The notes under the pieces are model-generated. The model ran no database searches, was not told the DNA's origin, and saw nothing but the letters and a program-made list of their open reading frames with translations. From Elusimicrobiota bacterium (GTDB taxonomy: Bacteria > Elusimicrobiota > Elusimicrobia > UBA1565 > JACRDR01), in assembly GCA_016212845.1 (NCBI GenBank), contig JACRDR010000025.1:1-21921 (forward strand): a DNA stretch of 21,921 nt, written 5' to 3'. Positions 1-7,449 of this stretch are shown in pieces; position 1 is the first letter of the stretch; every line of letters begins with the position of its first letter. Position numbers and translations under genes: made by a program.

Positions 1-670
1 CGACCTGCACCATCCAGCCGCGCAGCCGCTGCGCGCCCTCGGTCGGTGCCGGCGTGGGCTTCATCGGCGCGGCCGGCGCGACGGCGACGGGCTTCACCGC
101 GGGAATGGGAACGACGGGCGCGACCGGCGCGACCGGAGCCTTTACGGGAGCCTTCGCCTCGACGGGCTTGGGCTCTTCGGCCTTCGGCTCTTCCTTGGCG
201 GTATCATCGGTCGCGGCGTCGGCCTCGAGCTTCACGATGAGGTCGGAGCCGTTCACGCCGACGCGGTAGTTCACCGCCTTATTGAGATCCAGCACGATGC
301 GGGCGATGGGGCTGGGCTCGCCGGCGAACTGTCCGGCGCGCACGCGCTTGAGCGTCTTGCCCTTGCCCTCGATGACCTTCACCGCGAGATCGGCTTCCGT
401 GTTGAGCAGCTCGAGCACGAGGCGCGGCGGATTCGCCGTCACGAAGGTGTTGTACTTGGCCGGCGCGGTGAGCTTGAGCGTCACCTGGTCGGCCGCGGTC
501 TCGACGGCCTGCAGCGAGACGCGGTTGGAGTCGGCCGCGAATACCGCGCCGGGAGTGAGCGCGATGGACGCGGAGAGGCCGGAGGCCAGGAGCCGCCGGG
601 ACGCCTCGAGGGTCGCTCGGCGGAACAGCCGCCGAAGCCTGTGTAGTCGCCGCGTGGAAGGTGGTCTCAT
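1..670 (-). CDS. pilQ: PilQ-type secretin, N-terminal part (runs off the left edge)
   Basis: The minus strand is open from an ATG at 670 to the window edge (223 codons). PilQ forms the outer-membrane secretin ring through which type IV pili pass. Visible here are a basic N-terminus, a hydrophobic export segment ending near residue 46 (..GAVFAADSN), and then an AMIN-like beta domain at about residues 48-148 with the pattern VSLQAVET, PRLVLELL and ARIVLDLNKAVNYRV. AMIN domains bind peptidoglycan and are typical of PilQ N-termini. A Pro/Ala/Lys-rich linker follows at about 155-210. The ATG overlaps the pilP stop (ATGA, 667-670), so translation is probably coupled. The secretin domain lies outside the window, so the name rests on the AMIN domain and the pilMNOP order. 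Confidence 0.85.
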   Translation of the reverse strand, partial: MRPPSTRRLHRLRRLFRRATLEASRRLLASGLSASIALTPGAVFAADSNRVSLQAVETAADQVTLKLTAPAKYNTFVTANPPRLVLELLNTEADLAVKVIEGKGKTLKRVRAGQFAGEPSPIARIVLDLNKAVNYRVGVNGSDLIVKLEADAATDDTAKEEPKAEEPKPVEAKAPVKAPVAPVAPVVPIPAVKPVAVAPAAPMKPTPAPTEGAQRLRGWMVQV

Positions 671-1257
671 TGTGTTTTGGCCTTGGAGGCGTCTGCGGAC
701 GCGCCCTCGTTGTTGTTTTCCTCTTCGTCCTTTTCGGCCATGGTCAGGACGCGCTTGTCGTGTTCCGGACCTGGGCCGATGAGCATCACGGACTTCTGTT
801 TCGCCTTCACCATGCCGGTCACTCCCGGGACCAGCTTATTGCGGACGTCGAAGAGCTTGCCGCGGCGCAGCACGAAGCTCGCGCCGAACTTCGGATCGAC
901 GAGGATCGCGAAGCCTCCGGTCTTATCCTCCATCACGCCCTTGAGCTCCAGCGAGTGGATGCTGAAATCTTCCGAGGGCACGGTGCCCGCCGGGATGGGC
1001 GTCTCGCCGGGAGCCAAGGCGGCGATGGCCGAGGCTTTCGCCGCGCCGGCGACCGCGATGAAGGGGTCGCGCAGCGCCGCTCCGGTGTAGATCTCCTCGA
1101 TCGTGCTGCCGATCGCGATGTTGGTCGAAACCGACACCGCGCCCGCGGGCGCGGCGGCCGGCGGCTTGTCCTGCACCGGCGGCTTGTCGGCCGCCATCGG
1201 GCCTTCGGCGAAGGCCGAGAGCGCGAGCGCCGCGAGCAGCGAAAGGGGACTCGTCAT
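667..1257 (-). CDS. pilP: PilP-like type IV pilus assembly protein
   Basis: A 196-residue protein. PilP is the periplasmic link between the PilN/PilO inner-membrane complex and the PilQ secretin. An N-terminal hydrophobic segment (MTSPLSLLAALALSAFAEG) looks like a signal peptide or anchor, but there is no lipobox cysteine, whereas classical PilP is a lipoprotein. A low-complexity Ala/Pro linker comes next. The family-typical stretch GAALRDPFIAV lies near residues 55-65, and a small beta-sandwich follows at about 95-165 (IHSLELKGVM, ILVDPKFGASFVLRRG). The C-terminal tail is acidic and Asn/Glu-rich. The start overlaps the pilO stop (ATGA, 1254-1257) and the end overlaps the pilQ start. Similarity is modest, and gene order carries much of the call. 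Confidence 0.82.
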   Translation of the reverse strand: MTSPLSLLAALALSAFAEGPMAADKPPVQDKPPAAAPAGAVSVSTNIAIGSTIEEIYTGAALRDPFIAVAGAAKASAIAALAPGETPIPAGTVPSEDFSIHSLELKGVMEDKTGGFAILVDPKFGASFVLRRGKLFDVRNKLVPGVTGMVKAKQKSVMLIGPGPEHDKRVLTMAEKDEEENNNEGASADASKAKTQ

Positions 1258-1808
1258 CCTTTATATTGGTACGCGACCAGGGTAAACGACACGGTCAGCT
1301 TCGGGTCCGCGCCGCCTCCGGCGAAGGTGACGTTGCGGATATTGAAGATGCGCTCCTCGAGGGCGACCGCGGCGAAGAACCGTCCCAGATCGTGGAAGGT
1401 CCCCGACGCGCCGATCGTATAGGGAACTTCGATGAAGAATTGCTTGGCCGTCTGGCCGCTGGGCGCGAAGGTGGTGAGGTTCACCTTATGCTTCTTCGCC
1501 AGGCTGGCGAGGGTGTCGATGACCGCGGGAAGGTCCTTCGACTTCGGGAGGCGCTTTTCCGCGTCGGTCGCCTGCTGGTTCAGCACGACGAGCTCTTTCT
1601 GGATCTGCGGAAGACGCGCGGCCTGCTTGTTGGCCTTGTCGATCTTGCCCTCGACTTCCTCGATCCCCGTCCGGGCGGTCGAGATGCGCTCGGAAATCGG
1701 AAGCCAGAAAAACTTCACGTAAAGGAAGCCGCCCGCGCCGAGCAGGACGACCGCGCCTGCGGCGATCTGCATCTGCTTCGGAGTCAGCTTGATCTTAGGG
1801 GCGGCCAT
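1254..1808 (-). CDS. pilO: PilO-like inner-membrane type IV pilus assembly protein
   Basis: A 184-residue bitopic membrane protein. PilO pairs with PilN to form the inner-membrane alignment platform between PilM and PilP/PilQ. It has a short cytoplasmic Lys-rich N-terminus, one transmembrane helix at about residues 14-34 (IAAGAVVLLGAGGFLYV), and a periplasmic coiled coil at about 42-90 (ARTGIEEVEGKIDKANK). A C-terminal ferredoxin-like domain follows at about 95-184 (FFIEVPYTIGASGTFHDL). This is the standard PilO/GspM architecture. The start lies one base after the pilN stop and the stop overlaps the pilP start. Confidence 0.88.
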   Translation of the reverse strand: MAAPKIKLTPKQMQIAAGAVVLLGAGGFLYVKFFWLPISERISTARTGIEEVEGKIDKANKQAARLPQIQKELVVLNQQATDAEKRLPKSKDLPAVIDTLASLAKKHKVNLTTFAPSGQTAKQFFIEVPYTIGASGTFHDLGRFFAAVALEERIFNIRNVTFAGGGADPKLTVSFTLVAYQYKG

Positions 1809-1809
1809 G

Positions 1810-2376
1810 CTATTTCAGCCTCGGGTTCTCGTAAATCGTTCCGATCGAAAAGCTGTATTCCTTCGAGTCGCCCTTGTCCGTCACCGCGATGGCGCTGAGC
1901 TTCGGCTCGGCGAACTTGCCGGACGCCGCGAAATTGCGCAGCCATTGCGAGACTCCGTCGGAGGAGTTCGCGGTGGCGTTGCCGATCGTCACGGTCAGGC
2001 CGTTCGGCTCCTTCGCCGCGGTCGTCAGCGACGTCATCCAGACTCCCGGCGGCAGCGTCGACTGCAGATCGGTCATGAACCACGGGTAGAGCGCGCGTCC
2101 CTTCAACAAACCGTTGATGACGCCCAGCCGGATCTTCACCGCGTTCGCGGTCTTCTCGAGTTCTTCGACCTGCGCCACGATCTTCGCGAGCTTGTCGTAC
2201 TTCTTGTTGAGCTCGGCCAACTCGCCCTCGGTCTTCGTCGCGCGATACCAGTGCGCGGCGGACAGGAAAAGCACGATGACCAATCCGATGGCGCCCACCA
2301 CCGCGGCCTGCGTCATCCGCTGGCGCTGGACTTCCTTGTCGAGGAGCTCCCTCGGGACGAGGTTTACTCGGATCAT
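1810..2376 (-). CDS. pilN: PilN-like inner-membrane type IV pilus assembly protein
   Basis: A 188-residue bitopic protein. The N-terminus MIRVNLVPRELL is the characteristic PilN 'I(N/R)LVP' cytoplasmic peptide, which inserts into a groove on PilM. A transmembrane helix at about residues 24-43 (AAVVGAIGLVIVLFLSAAHW) is followed by a coiled coil at about 50-85 and a periplasmic alpha/beta domain at about 100-185. It starts one base after the pilM stop and ends one base before pilO, so the four genes form one translational unit. Confidence is high because the N-terminal motif and the gene order agree. Confidence 0.92.
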   Translation of the reverse strand: MIRVNLVPRELLDKEVQRQRMTQAAVVGAIGLVIVLFLSAAHWYRATKTEGELAELNKKYDKLAKIVAQVEELEKTANAVKIRLGVINGLLKGRALYPWFMTDLQSTLPPGVWMTSLTTAAKEPNGLTVTIGNATANSSDGVSQWLRNFAASGKFAEPKLSAIAVTDKGDSKEYSFSIGTIYENPRLK

Positions 2377-2377
2377 C

Positions 2378-3583
2378 TCACACCCAGTCCTTGTTCGAAC
2401 GGAGCGCGAGGCCCACGACCACGCCCAGCGCGGGCTGCAGCTCCGTGGGGACGTCCGTCGGAGTCTTCAGGAACGCGCACGGATTCATGACGTCGACGGG
2501 CACCTTGAGCTCGCCCGTCAGGTGCTTGGCCAGGTTGCGCATGCGGGCCGAGCCGCCGGCCAGCTGGATGCGCCCGATCGACCGTTCGGGACCCTGCGAA
2601 AGATAGAAGTCGACGGAGCGGTGAACCTCGGCGACGAGGTCGCGCACGACGCCGGAGATCGCCTGCGAAACGCCCAGCGCCTCGCGGTTGCCTTCCTGCA
2701 AGGCCTTCTCCTTTTCCTCGGCGTCGATGATGAGGCCGTGCTTCTTCTTGGCCTCTTCGGCCTTGGCGATATCGAGCTGCAGCGCCTTCATGATCGCCTT
2801 GGTGAAAGAAATGCCGGAGATGAAGACGTCGCGCACGACGCGCGTCACGCCGGACTCGATGATCGAGAGATTGGTGACCGTGTGGCCGATATTGAGATAA
2901 AGCGTCGCGGCGCCCTCGTCCTTCGGCCCCTTGAGCTTCTCGAAGACGGTCTCGAGCGCGAAGGAGTCGACGTCGATGATCGTGGGTTTGAGTCCCGCGG
3001 CCTCGAGGACCTCGACGCGCCCCTGCACCGCGTCCTTCTTCGCGGCGACGAGCACGGTCTCCATCTTCTTCTGGCCTTCCTCCATGAGGTCGCCCAGGAT
3101 GTGGAAGCCGAGCTGCACGTCCTTGATGTCGAAGGGGATGAACGGCTCCGCCTCGGTGGCGAGCGTGGCCCAGAGCTCGTCCTTGTTGAGCTTCGGGAAT
3201 TTCACGTAGCGCACGATGACGGAGTTGCCGGAGATCGAGGTCGCGGCCTCCTTCACCTGCACGCCTTTCTGGATGAGGAACGCGCGGAGTAGGTTCACCG
3301 CCTGCTGCTTCTTTTGCTCGGGAGACGCCTCGGGGTTGAGATCGAGCGGGAGCACGCCCCACGTCTTGAGCGACGTGATGCCGCCTTCCGTCTTGAAATA
3401 GGCGACCTTGATCGAGTGGCTGCCGACGTCGACGCCGATCACCTCGCGCGAGCCGAGGAAGAATCCCTTGACCTTGTTCGTGATCGAGGCGACGCCGCCC
3501 GCTTTCGCGGGAGCGGCGACGGGCGCGGCCGCGCCCTTCGCGGGCGCCGCCGGCTGTTTTGGTTTCTCAGGTGCCGTGGCCAT
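2378..3583 (-). CDS. pilM: PilM, actin-like cytoplasmic ATPase of the type IV pilus
   Basis: A 401-residue protein of the FtsA/actin-fold PilM family, which binds the PilN N-terminal peptide on the cytoplasmic side. Residues 1-45 are an Ala/Pro/Lys-rich extension not usual in PilM. The fold then begins with the phosphate-1 loop VIGVDVGSHSIKVAYF (about 48-63). A second nucleotide-site segment, TLYLNIGHTVTNLSI, lies near 228-242, and the adenosine-binding motif IQLAGGSARMRNLAKHL lies near 339-355. The start ATG at 3583 is preceded by a weak purine-rich stretch (GAGAAAAA). It is the first gene of the pilMNOPQ unit. Its upstream region contains a promoter and an intervening intrinsic terminator, listed separately, that could control the whole operon. 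Confidence 0.93.
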   Translation of the reverse strand: MATAPEKPKQPAAPAKGAAAPVAAPAKAGGVASITNKVKGFFLGSREVIGVDVGSHSIKVAYFKTEGGITSLKTWGVLPLDLNPEASPEQKKQQAVNLLRAFLIQKGVQVKEAATSISGNSVIVRYVKFPKLNKDELWATLATEAEPFIPFDIKDVQLGFHILGDLMEEGQKKMETVLVAAKKDAVQGRVEVLEAAGLKPTIIDVDSFALETVFEKLKGPKDEGAATLYLNIGHTVTNLSIIESGVTRVVRDVFISGISFTKAIMKALQLDIAKAEEAKKKHGLIIDAEEKEKALQEGNREALGVSQAISGVVRDLVAEVHRSVDFYLSQGPERSIGRIQLAGGSARMRNLAKHLTGELKVPVDVMNPCAFLKTPTDVPTELQPALGVVVGLALRSNKDWV

Positions 3584-3701
3584 GTTTTTCTCGACGACGA
3601 ACTATCTCAAAAGTCTCTTGCGTCCGCAACCCCCCGACACGACAAGCCACCACGGGGCCTGATCGCTCCCTCTTGCAGGATGCAACCAGAATCCCCGGGC
3701 C

Positions 3702-3741
3702 AAAAAAAAACGCCGTGCCCCGCACAGAGGGCAGCTCGGCG
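3702..3741 (-). terminator. Intrinsic terminator between its promoter and pilM
   Basis: Read on the minus strand, the stem is CGCCG/CGGCG (outer) and TGCCC/GGGCA (inner), with a 3-nt bulge on one side and an 8-nt loop, followed by nine uninterrupted T. Read on the plus strand, the same hairpin is followed by TTTTTATTTT, so it may act weakly in both directions. Its position upstream of both divergent operons is unusual. Confidence 0.75.
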
Positions 3742-3768
3742 CTTTTTATTTTGACGAAACGGTGAAGC
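3702..3768 (-). ncRNA. Candidate short transcript (small RNA or pilM leader attenuator)
   Basis: On the minus strand the promoter at 3775-3803 predicts a transcript starting near 3768. It would end about 65 nt later at the terminator at 3702-3741. The segment before the hairpin is A-rich (TCAAAATAAAAAG), which could be a single-stranded target-binding or Hfq-type region. No start codon with a ribosome site is visible. pilM starts about 119 nt beyond the terminator, so this is either a free small RNA or a leader in which termination limits pilM operon expression. It is predicted from promoter and terminator only. Confidence 0.5.
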
Positions 3769-3774
3769 GTCGGT

Positions 3775-3803
3775 GTTATAACAGGAATGCTCTGCCTTGT
3801 CAA
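3775..3803 (-). promoter_or_regulatory. Strong sigma70-type promoter on the minus strand
   Basis: The -35 TTGACA (3803-3798) and -10 TATAAC (3780-3775) are separated by 17 nt, a near-consensus arrangement. The predicted start is near 3768. It points toward pilM but faces an intrinsic terminator about 30 nt downstream. Confidence 0.7.
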
Positions 3804-3855
3804 GACCGCCCCTGTCAGGCCCGGTCGGGGAGGGCCGGGAGGGGGCAAAATGTAG

Positions 3856-3861
3856 TAGAAT
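3856..3861 (+). promoter_or_regulatory. Possible -10 element of the plus-strand operon
   Basis: TAGAAT matches the -10 consensus at five of six positions and lies 24 nt upstream of the HAD gene start. No good -35 is visible 17 nt upstream. An alternative is TTGACG (3751-3756) with TTATAA (3776-3781), but its 19-nt spacing is long. Confidence 0.35.
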
Positions 3862-3885
3862 ACGGCCCTTCCGGTAGCCAATCCG

Positions 3886-4569
3886 ATGACCTTGAAGGCT
3901 GTTTTATTCGACTTCGGGGGAACGCTGGACTCGAACGGGGTTCCCTGGCCGCAGCGCTTCTTCCCTATATACAGGGATTTGGGCGTCGCTTCCGATTGGG
4001 ACCTCTTCCTTAGAGCATTTTACCGGTCGGATGACGAGCTGCCGACCCGCCATCGGCTTCCCGGGCTGGATTTGCACCGGACGATCGAGCTCCAGGTCGC
4101 GGGGGTGCTGGAAGTGCTCGCCCCCTCCCGGCTGGACCTGGCCCCGGAGGTCGCCCGCCGCTTTTCGGCCGATTCCCGCGCCCGGTTCGCCGCCAACCTC
4201 CCCCTCCTTAAGACGCTCCGCGGGCGCGTCCGGCTCGGCATCGTCGCCAATTTCTACGGCACCCTCGACGGTATTCTCCGGGCCGAAGGCCTCTGGGACC
4301 ACTTCGACGCGGTGGCGGACTCCGGCGTGGTCGGCAAGATCAAGCCCGATGCCGGCATCTTCCGCCACGTGCTCGACCAATTCGCCGTCGAGCCGGCCCA
4401 GGCGTTCATGGTCGGAGACTCGCTGTCGCGCGACATCCGCGGCGCCGAGGCGCTCGGCATGCCCCACGCGTGGGTCGACCCCGCGGGACAGGGTCCGTGC
4501 TGCGCGGCCGGCCGCTCCATCCGGGCTCTCGAAGAGCTGGCCGACTTGGCCCAACCCTCGCTCGCATGA
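3886..4569 (+). CDS. HAD-superfamily hydrolase, first gene of the cyclitol cluster
   Basis: A 227-residue HAD-like hydrolase, probably a small-molecule phosphatase. Motif I is VLFDFGGTLDS (about residues 6-16), with the nucleophile Asp9. The usual second Asp at +2 is Gly. Motif II reads LGIVANF, with Ala where Ser/Thr is normal. The motif III lysine lies in VGKIKPDAGIF, and motif IV is FMVGDSLSRDIRGA. A helical cap lies at about 20-100 (subclass I). Gly at +2 is tolerated in some active HAD enzymes, so activity is not excluded, but the loss of the acid/base Asp together with the motif II Ser/Thr is notable. In context it could dephosphorylate an inositol phosphate intermediate. The stop overlaps the next start (ATGA, 4566-4569). 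No clear Shine-Dalgarno precedes it. Confidence 0.85.
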   Translation: MTLKAVLFDFGGTLDSNGVPWPQRFFPIYRDLGVASDWDLFLRAFYRSDDELPTRHRLPGLDLHRTIELQVAGVLEVLAPSRLDLAPEVARRFSADSRARFAANLPLLKTLRGRVRLGIVANFYGTLDGILRAEGLWDHFDAVADSGVVGKIKPDAGIFRHVLDQFAVEPAQAFMVGDSLSRDIRGAEALGMPHAWVDPAGQGPCCAAGRSIRALEELADLAQPSLA

Positions 4570-5246
4570 AAGCCGGGATCATCGCCGCGGGACTCGGCGA
4601 ACGCTTGCGGTCGGCGGGGACGGTAAAGCCGCTCGTCCCCGTGGCCGGCCGCCCGCTGGTCCACTGGACCGTCGCCGGCCTCCAGCACGCCGGCGTCGAC
4701 TCGATCACGATTCTCCTGAACACGAAGGGCGGCGAGGTCCGCCGCTCCCTCGCAGCCGCCTTCCCTAAGATCGACTGGCGCTTCCTCGAGTGGGACTCGC
4801 CCTCGTCGTGGGAGAGCTTCCGCCGGGTCTCCGTCGAGCTCGCCGCGCAGGCCGAGCGCTTTCTGGTGAGCACCGTCGACGCGCTCGCCCGCCCCGACGA
4901 CGTCGCCCGCTTCGCCGCGCGCGCCAAGGACTCCGACGCCGCGCTGGCGGTGACCCCCTTCATCGACGACGAAAAGCCGCTCTGGGCGGACTCCGAGAAC
5001 GGCCGGATCGTCGCCGTCGGCGCGGACTCCGTCAAGCGCGACCGCGCGACCTGCGGTCTCTACGGACTGTCGCGCAGACTCGCCGCCGGCCTTCCGGAGC
5101 AAAAACACGAGCGCCTGCGCGACTACTGGACCTCTTTGTGCCGTTCGGGCGTCTCGATCGCCGCCGTCGAGTTGGAGAAGACGATCGACGTCGACCGTCC
5201 CGAAGACCTCGCGGTCGCCGAGGACTTCCTGAGGAGCAAGGTATGA
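4566..5246 (+). CDS. Sugar-phosphate-type nucleotidyltransferase
   Basis: A 226-residue NTP-transferase-fold protein. The start at 4566 is chosen because ATGA overlaps the previous stop and places the signature at the N-terminus: MKAGIIAAGLGERL (G-x-G-x-R nucleotide-binding loop), then KPLVPVAGRPLVHW, whose lysine normally binds the substrate phosphate. The segment FLVSTVDALARPDDV (about 98-112) occupies the position of the metal-binding Asp region. The length fits single-domain cytidylyl- or nucleotidylyltransferases. In this cluster the likely role is CTP-dependent activation of an inositol or amino-inositol phosphate, but the nucleotide and substrate cannot be read from the sequence. The C-terminus KTIDVDRPEDLAVAE is typical of the fold. 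Confidence 0.85.
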   Translation: MKAGIIAAGLGERLRSAGTVKPLVPVAGRPLVHWTVAGLQHAGVDSITILLNTKGGEVRRSLAAAFPKIDWRFLEWDSPSSWESFRRVSVELAAQAERFLVSTVDALARPDDVARFAARAKDSDAALAVTPFIDDEKPLWADSENGRIVAVGADSVKRDRATCGLYGLSRRLAAGLPEQKHERLRDYWTSLCRSGVSIAAVELEKTIDVDRPEDLAVAEDFLRSKV

Positions 5247-6109
5247 AGCCGATCCGCTGCCTGGGCGTGCTGCGCGAGCTCGCGAACTCGCCGAACCGCG
5301 AGTCCGACGACGCGCTCATCTTGAAGGCCGTGCTCGAGCAGCTCGAGCTCGTCGGCGTCTCGACGACGCTGCTGACGCCCGAGCAGTTCGACGCCGCCGA
5401 GCCGTCGCGCTACGACGTCGTGGTCGCGATGTGCGAGAGCTATCCCCGCCTCAAGCGCCTCCTGCAGCTCGAGGCGACGACGCGCGCGATCCGCTTCGTG
5501 AACCCGCCGACCTCCGTTTTGAACACGTACCGGATCAACACCGTGCCGCTGCTCAGCCAGTGCGAGGGCCTGAACTTCCCGCCCTCCGAGATCCGCCGCG
5601 TGGACGCGGACGCCGCCGTCCCGCCGCAGGCCTTCGAGGCGAAGGACGGCTGGTGGCTCAAGCGCGGCGACGTCCACAACACGTGCGACCACGACGTGGT
5701 CCGCGCGCGCGACTGGGCGGCCGCCGGGAAAATCCTGGCCGACTTCGGCTCGCGCGAGATCACCCACTACGTCGCGCAGCCCCACATCGAGGGAGATCTG
5801 ATCAAGTTCTACGGCGTCGGCCCCGGCCGCTGGTTCACGTGGTTCTACCACGACGCAACCCGCGCGCGCCGCCTGCCCTTCGAGTTGGACGATTTGGCCT
5901 CCGCCGCCGCGGCGGGCGCCTTCGCGCTCGGACTCGAGGTCTTCGGCGGCGACGCGATCGTCTCCGAGGACGGCACGATCACGCTAATCGACTTGAACTC
6001 CTGGCCCAGCTTCGCGCGCGTGCGCGGCGAGGCCGCCGTGCAGATCGCCTGGCACATCCGCAGCGCCGGCGCCCGCCACGTACATACCGCCTCCCGAGGT
6101 TTGCCATGA
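5243..6109 (+). CDS. ATP-grasp enzyme (inositol phosphate kinase-like or ligase)
   Basis: A 288-residue protein. The start at 5243 overlaps the previous stop (ATGA) and has a good ribosome site (GAGGAG, 5231-5236, 6 nt away). The N-terminal domain ends in the hinge FVNPPTSVLNTYRIN (about 89-103). The ATP-grasp domain shows the lysine strand DGWWLKRGD (about 134-142), the second nucleotide-binding segment YVAQPHIEGDLIKFYGVG (about 175-192), and the metal-binding end FGGDAIV..LIDLNSWPSF (about 233-257), with Asp and Asn in place. The DLNxxPSF ending resembles inositol 1,3,4-trisphosphate 5/6-kinases (..DVNYFPxY) and also RimK-like ligases. Two roles fit the cluster: phosphorylating an inositol derivative, or ligating an amino acid to an amino-cyclitol. 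Sequence alone does not decide. Confidence 0.8.
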   Translation: MKPIRCLGVLRELANSPNRESDDALILKAVLEQLELVGVSTTLLTPEQFDAAEPSRYDVVVAMCESYPRLKRLLQLEATTRAIRFVNPPTSVLNTYRINTVPLLSQCEGLNFPPSEIRRVDADAAVPPQAFEAKDGWWLKRGDVHNTCDHDVVRARDWAAAGKILADFGSREITHYVAQPHIEGDLIKFYGVGPGRWFTWFYHDATRARRLPFELDDLASAAAAGAFALGLEVFGGDAIVSEDGTITLIDLNSWPSFARVRGEAAVQIAWHIRSAGARHVHTASRGLP

Positions 6110-7449
6110 CGCAGGTTCTCGAGAAGTCCTACACCCCCGGCCCGGTCTCCGAAGGACTGTTCCAAGAGGAGCAGAACTACCTGACGCCCGGCCTGCAGAC
6201 CGTCTCCCTCTACTCGAAGATCGCGCTGAAGCAAGGCAAAGGCCCCGTCATCGAGGACGAGGACGGCAACAAGTACATCGACCTCATGGCCGGCATCGGC
6301 GTGGCATCCATTGGTCACGCCCACCCCGAGTACGTGACGGCGATGAGCGAGCAGCTCGGCCGGATCACCGTCGGCAGCATGACGACCCGCAACCGCCTCG
6401 ATTTCGCGAAGCGCCTCGCCGGGATCACGCCGAAGGGCCTCGACCGCGTGCAGCTCTACTCCTCGGGCGCCGAGGCCGTCGAGGCCGCGTTCCGCCTCGC
6501 GCAGAGCCACACGAAGAAGTTCGAGTTCGTCGGCTTTTGGGGCGGCTTCCACGGCAAGACCGCGGGCGTCCTCCCGCTCTTGGCCGACGAGTCCTTCAAG
6601 GTCGGCATGGGCCCGCTGATGCCCGGCCGCTACTCCAGCCCTTTCCCGAACCCCTACCGCTGCCCGCTCGGCACGAAGGGCGAGCACGACTGCGTGGGCC
6701 ACTGCCTCGAGCATCTGCGCGGCGTGATTAAGAAGACGACCTCCGGCTCGGTGGCCGCGATCATCTGCGAGCCGATCCAAGGCACCGCGGGCAACATCAT
6801 CCCGCCCGACGGCTGGCTGCGCGGACTTCGGTCCGTCGCCGACGAGATCGGCGCGCTCTGGATCTCTGACGAGATGATCACTGGCTTCGGCCGGACGGGC
6901 AAGTGGTTCGGCTGTCTCCACGACAACGCGACGCCCGACGTCTTGACGATCGGCAAGGGTATGGGCGGCGGCTTCCCGGTCAGCGGATTGGTGACCACCG
7001 CCGCGATCGCGCAGGCCAAGCCCTTCGCCAACCCGAGCGGCTCGTCGTCGAGCTACGGCGGCAACCCGCTCGCAGGCGCGGCGACTTCGACCACGCTCAA
7101 GATCATGCAGGAGGAGCGCCTCGTCGAGAACTCGGCGAAGGTCGGCGCCCTCATGCTCGAGCGACTGAGAAAGATGCAGGACAAGTTCCCCTTCATCGGC
7201 GACGTCCGCGGCCGCGGCCTCATGCTCGGCGTGGAGTTCGTCTCCGACCGCAAGACCAAGGCCCCGCTATCTAAGGACGTCTGCCGCGCGTTCTTCGAGG
7301 AAGGCCTCAAGCGCGGCGTGCTGGCGATGTCCTACTCGCCGTGCCTGCGCCTCAACCCGCCGCTCGTCATCACGGCCGAGCAGGCCGCGGACGGCCTTAG
7401 CCGCCTCGAAGAGGCGCTCGACGTCGTCTCCAAGAGGTTCAAGCTCTGA
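6106..7449 (+). CDS. PLP-dependent class III aminotransferase
   Basis: A 447-residue fold-type I aminotransferase of class III (GabT/ArgD-like). The start at 6106 overlaps the previous stop (ATGA) and has CGAGGT six nt upstream. Visible motifs are SSGAEAVEAAFRLA (about 118-131, PLP phosphate contact), the PLP-binding Asp in WISDEMITGFGRTG (about 253-266), and the Schiff-base lysine in IGKGMGGGFPVSG (Lys about 284). A Cys cluster (YRCPLG..DCVGHC, about 184-205) is shared with some members of this family. The donor and acceptor are unknown. Beside an oxidoreductase and inositol-phosphate synthase, amination of a keto-cyclitol is the attractive reading, although known inosose aminotransferases are mostly of the DegT class. 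Confidence 0.9.
   Translation: MTQVLEKSYTPGPVSEGLFQEEQNYLTPGLQTVSLYSKIALKQGKGPVIEDEDGNKYIDLMAGIGVASIGHAHPEYVTAMSEQLGRITVGSMTTRNRLDFAKRLAGITPKGLDRVQLYSSGAEAVEAAFRLAQSHTKKFEFVGFWGGFHGKTAGVLPLLADESFKVGMGPLMPGRYSSPFPNPYRCPLGTKGEHDCVGHCLEHLRGVIKKTTSGSVAAIICEPIQGTAGNIIPPDGWLRGLRSVADEIGALWISDEMITGFGRTGKWFGCLHDNATPDVLTIGKGMGGGFPVSGLVTTAAIAQAKPFANPSGSSSSYGGNPLAGAATSTTLKIMQEERLVENSAKVGALMLERLRKMQDKFPFIGDVRGRGLMLGVEFVSDRKTKAPLSKDVCRAFFEEGLKRGVLAMSYSPCLRLNPPLVITAEQAADGLSRLEEALDVVSKRFKL

Noticed and set aside
1..3583. Long plus-strand open frames opposite the pil genes
   Set aside because: They are antisense shadows of high-GC coding sequence. Their products are Arg/Ala-rich and match no fold, while the minus-strand frames match PilM, PilN, PilO, PilP and PilQ.
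3584..3701. Possible riboswitch or tRNA in the pilM leader
   Set aside because: No cloverleaf and no recognisable aptamer core. Only a small TTGCA/TGCAA hairpin is visible.
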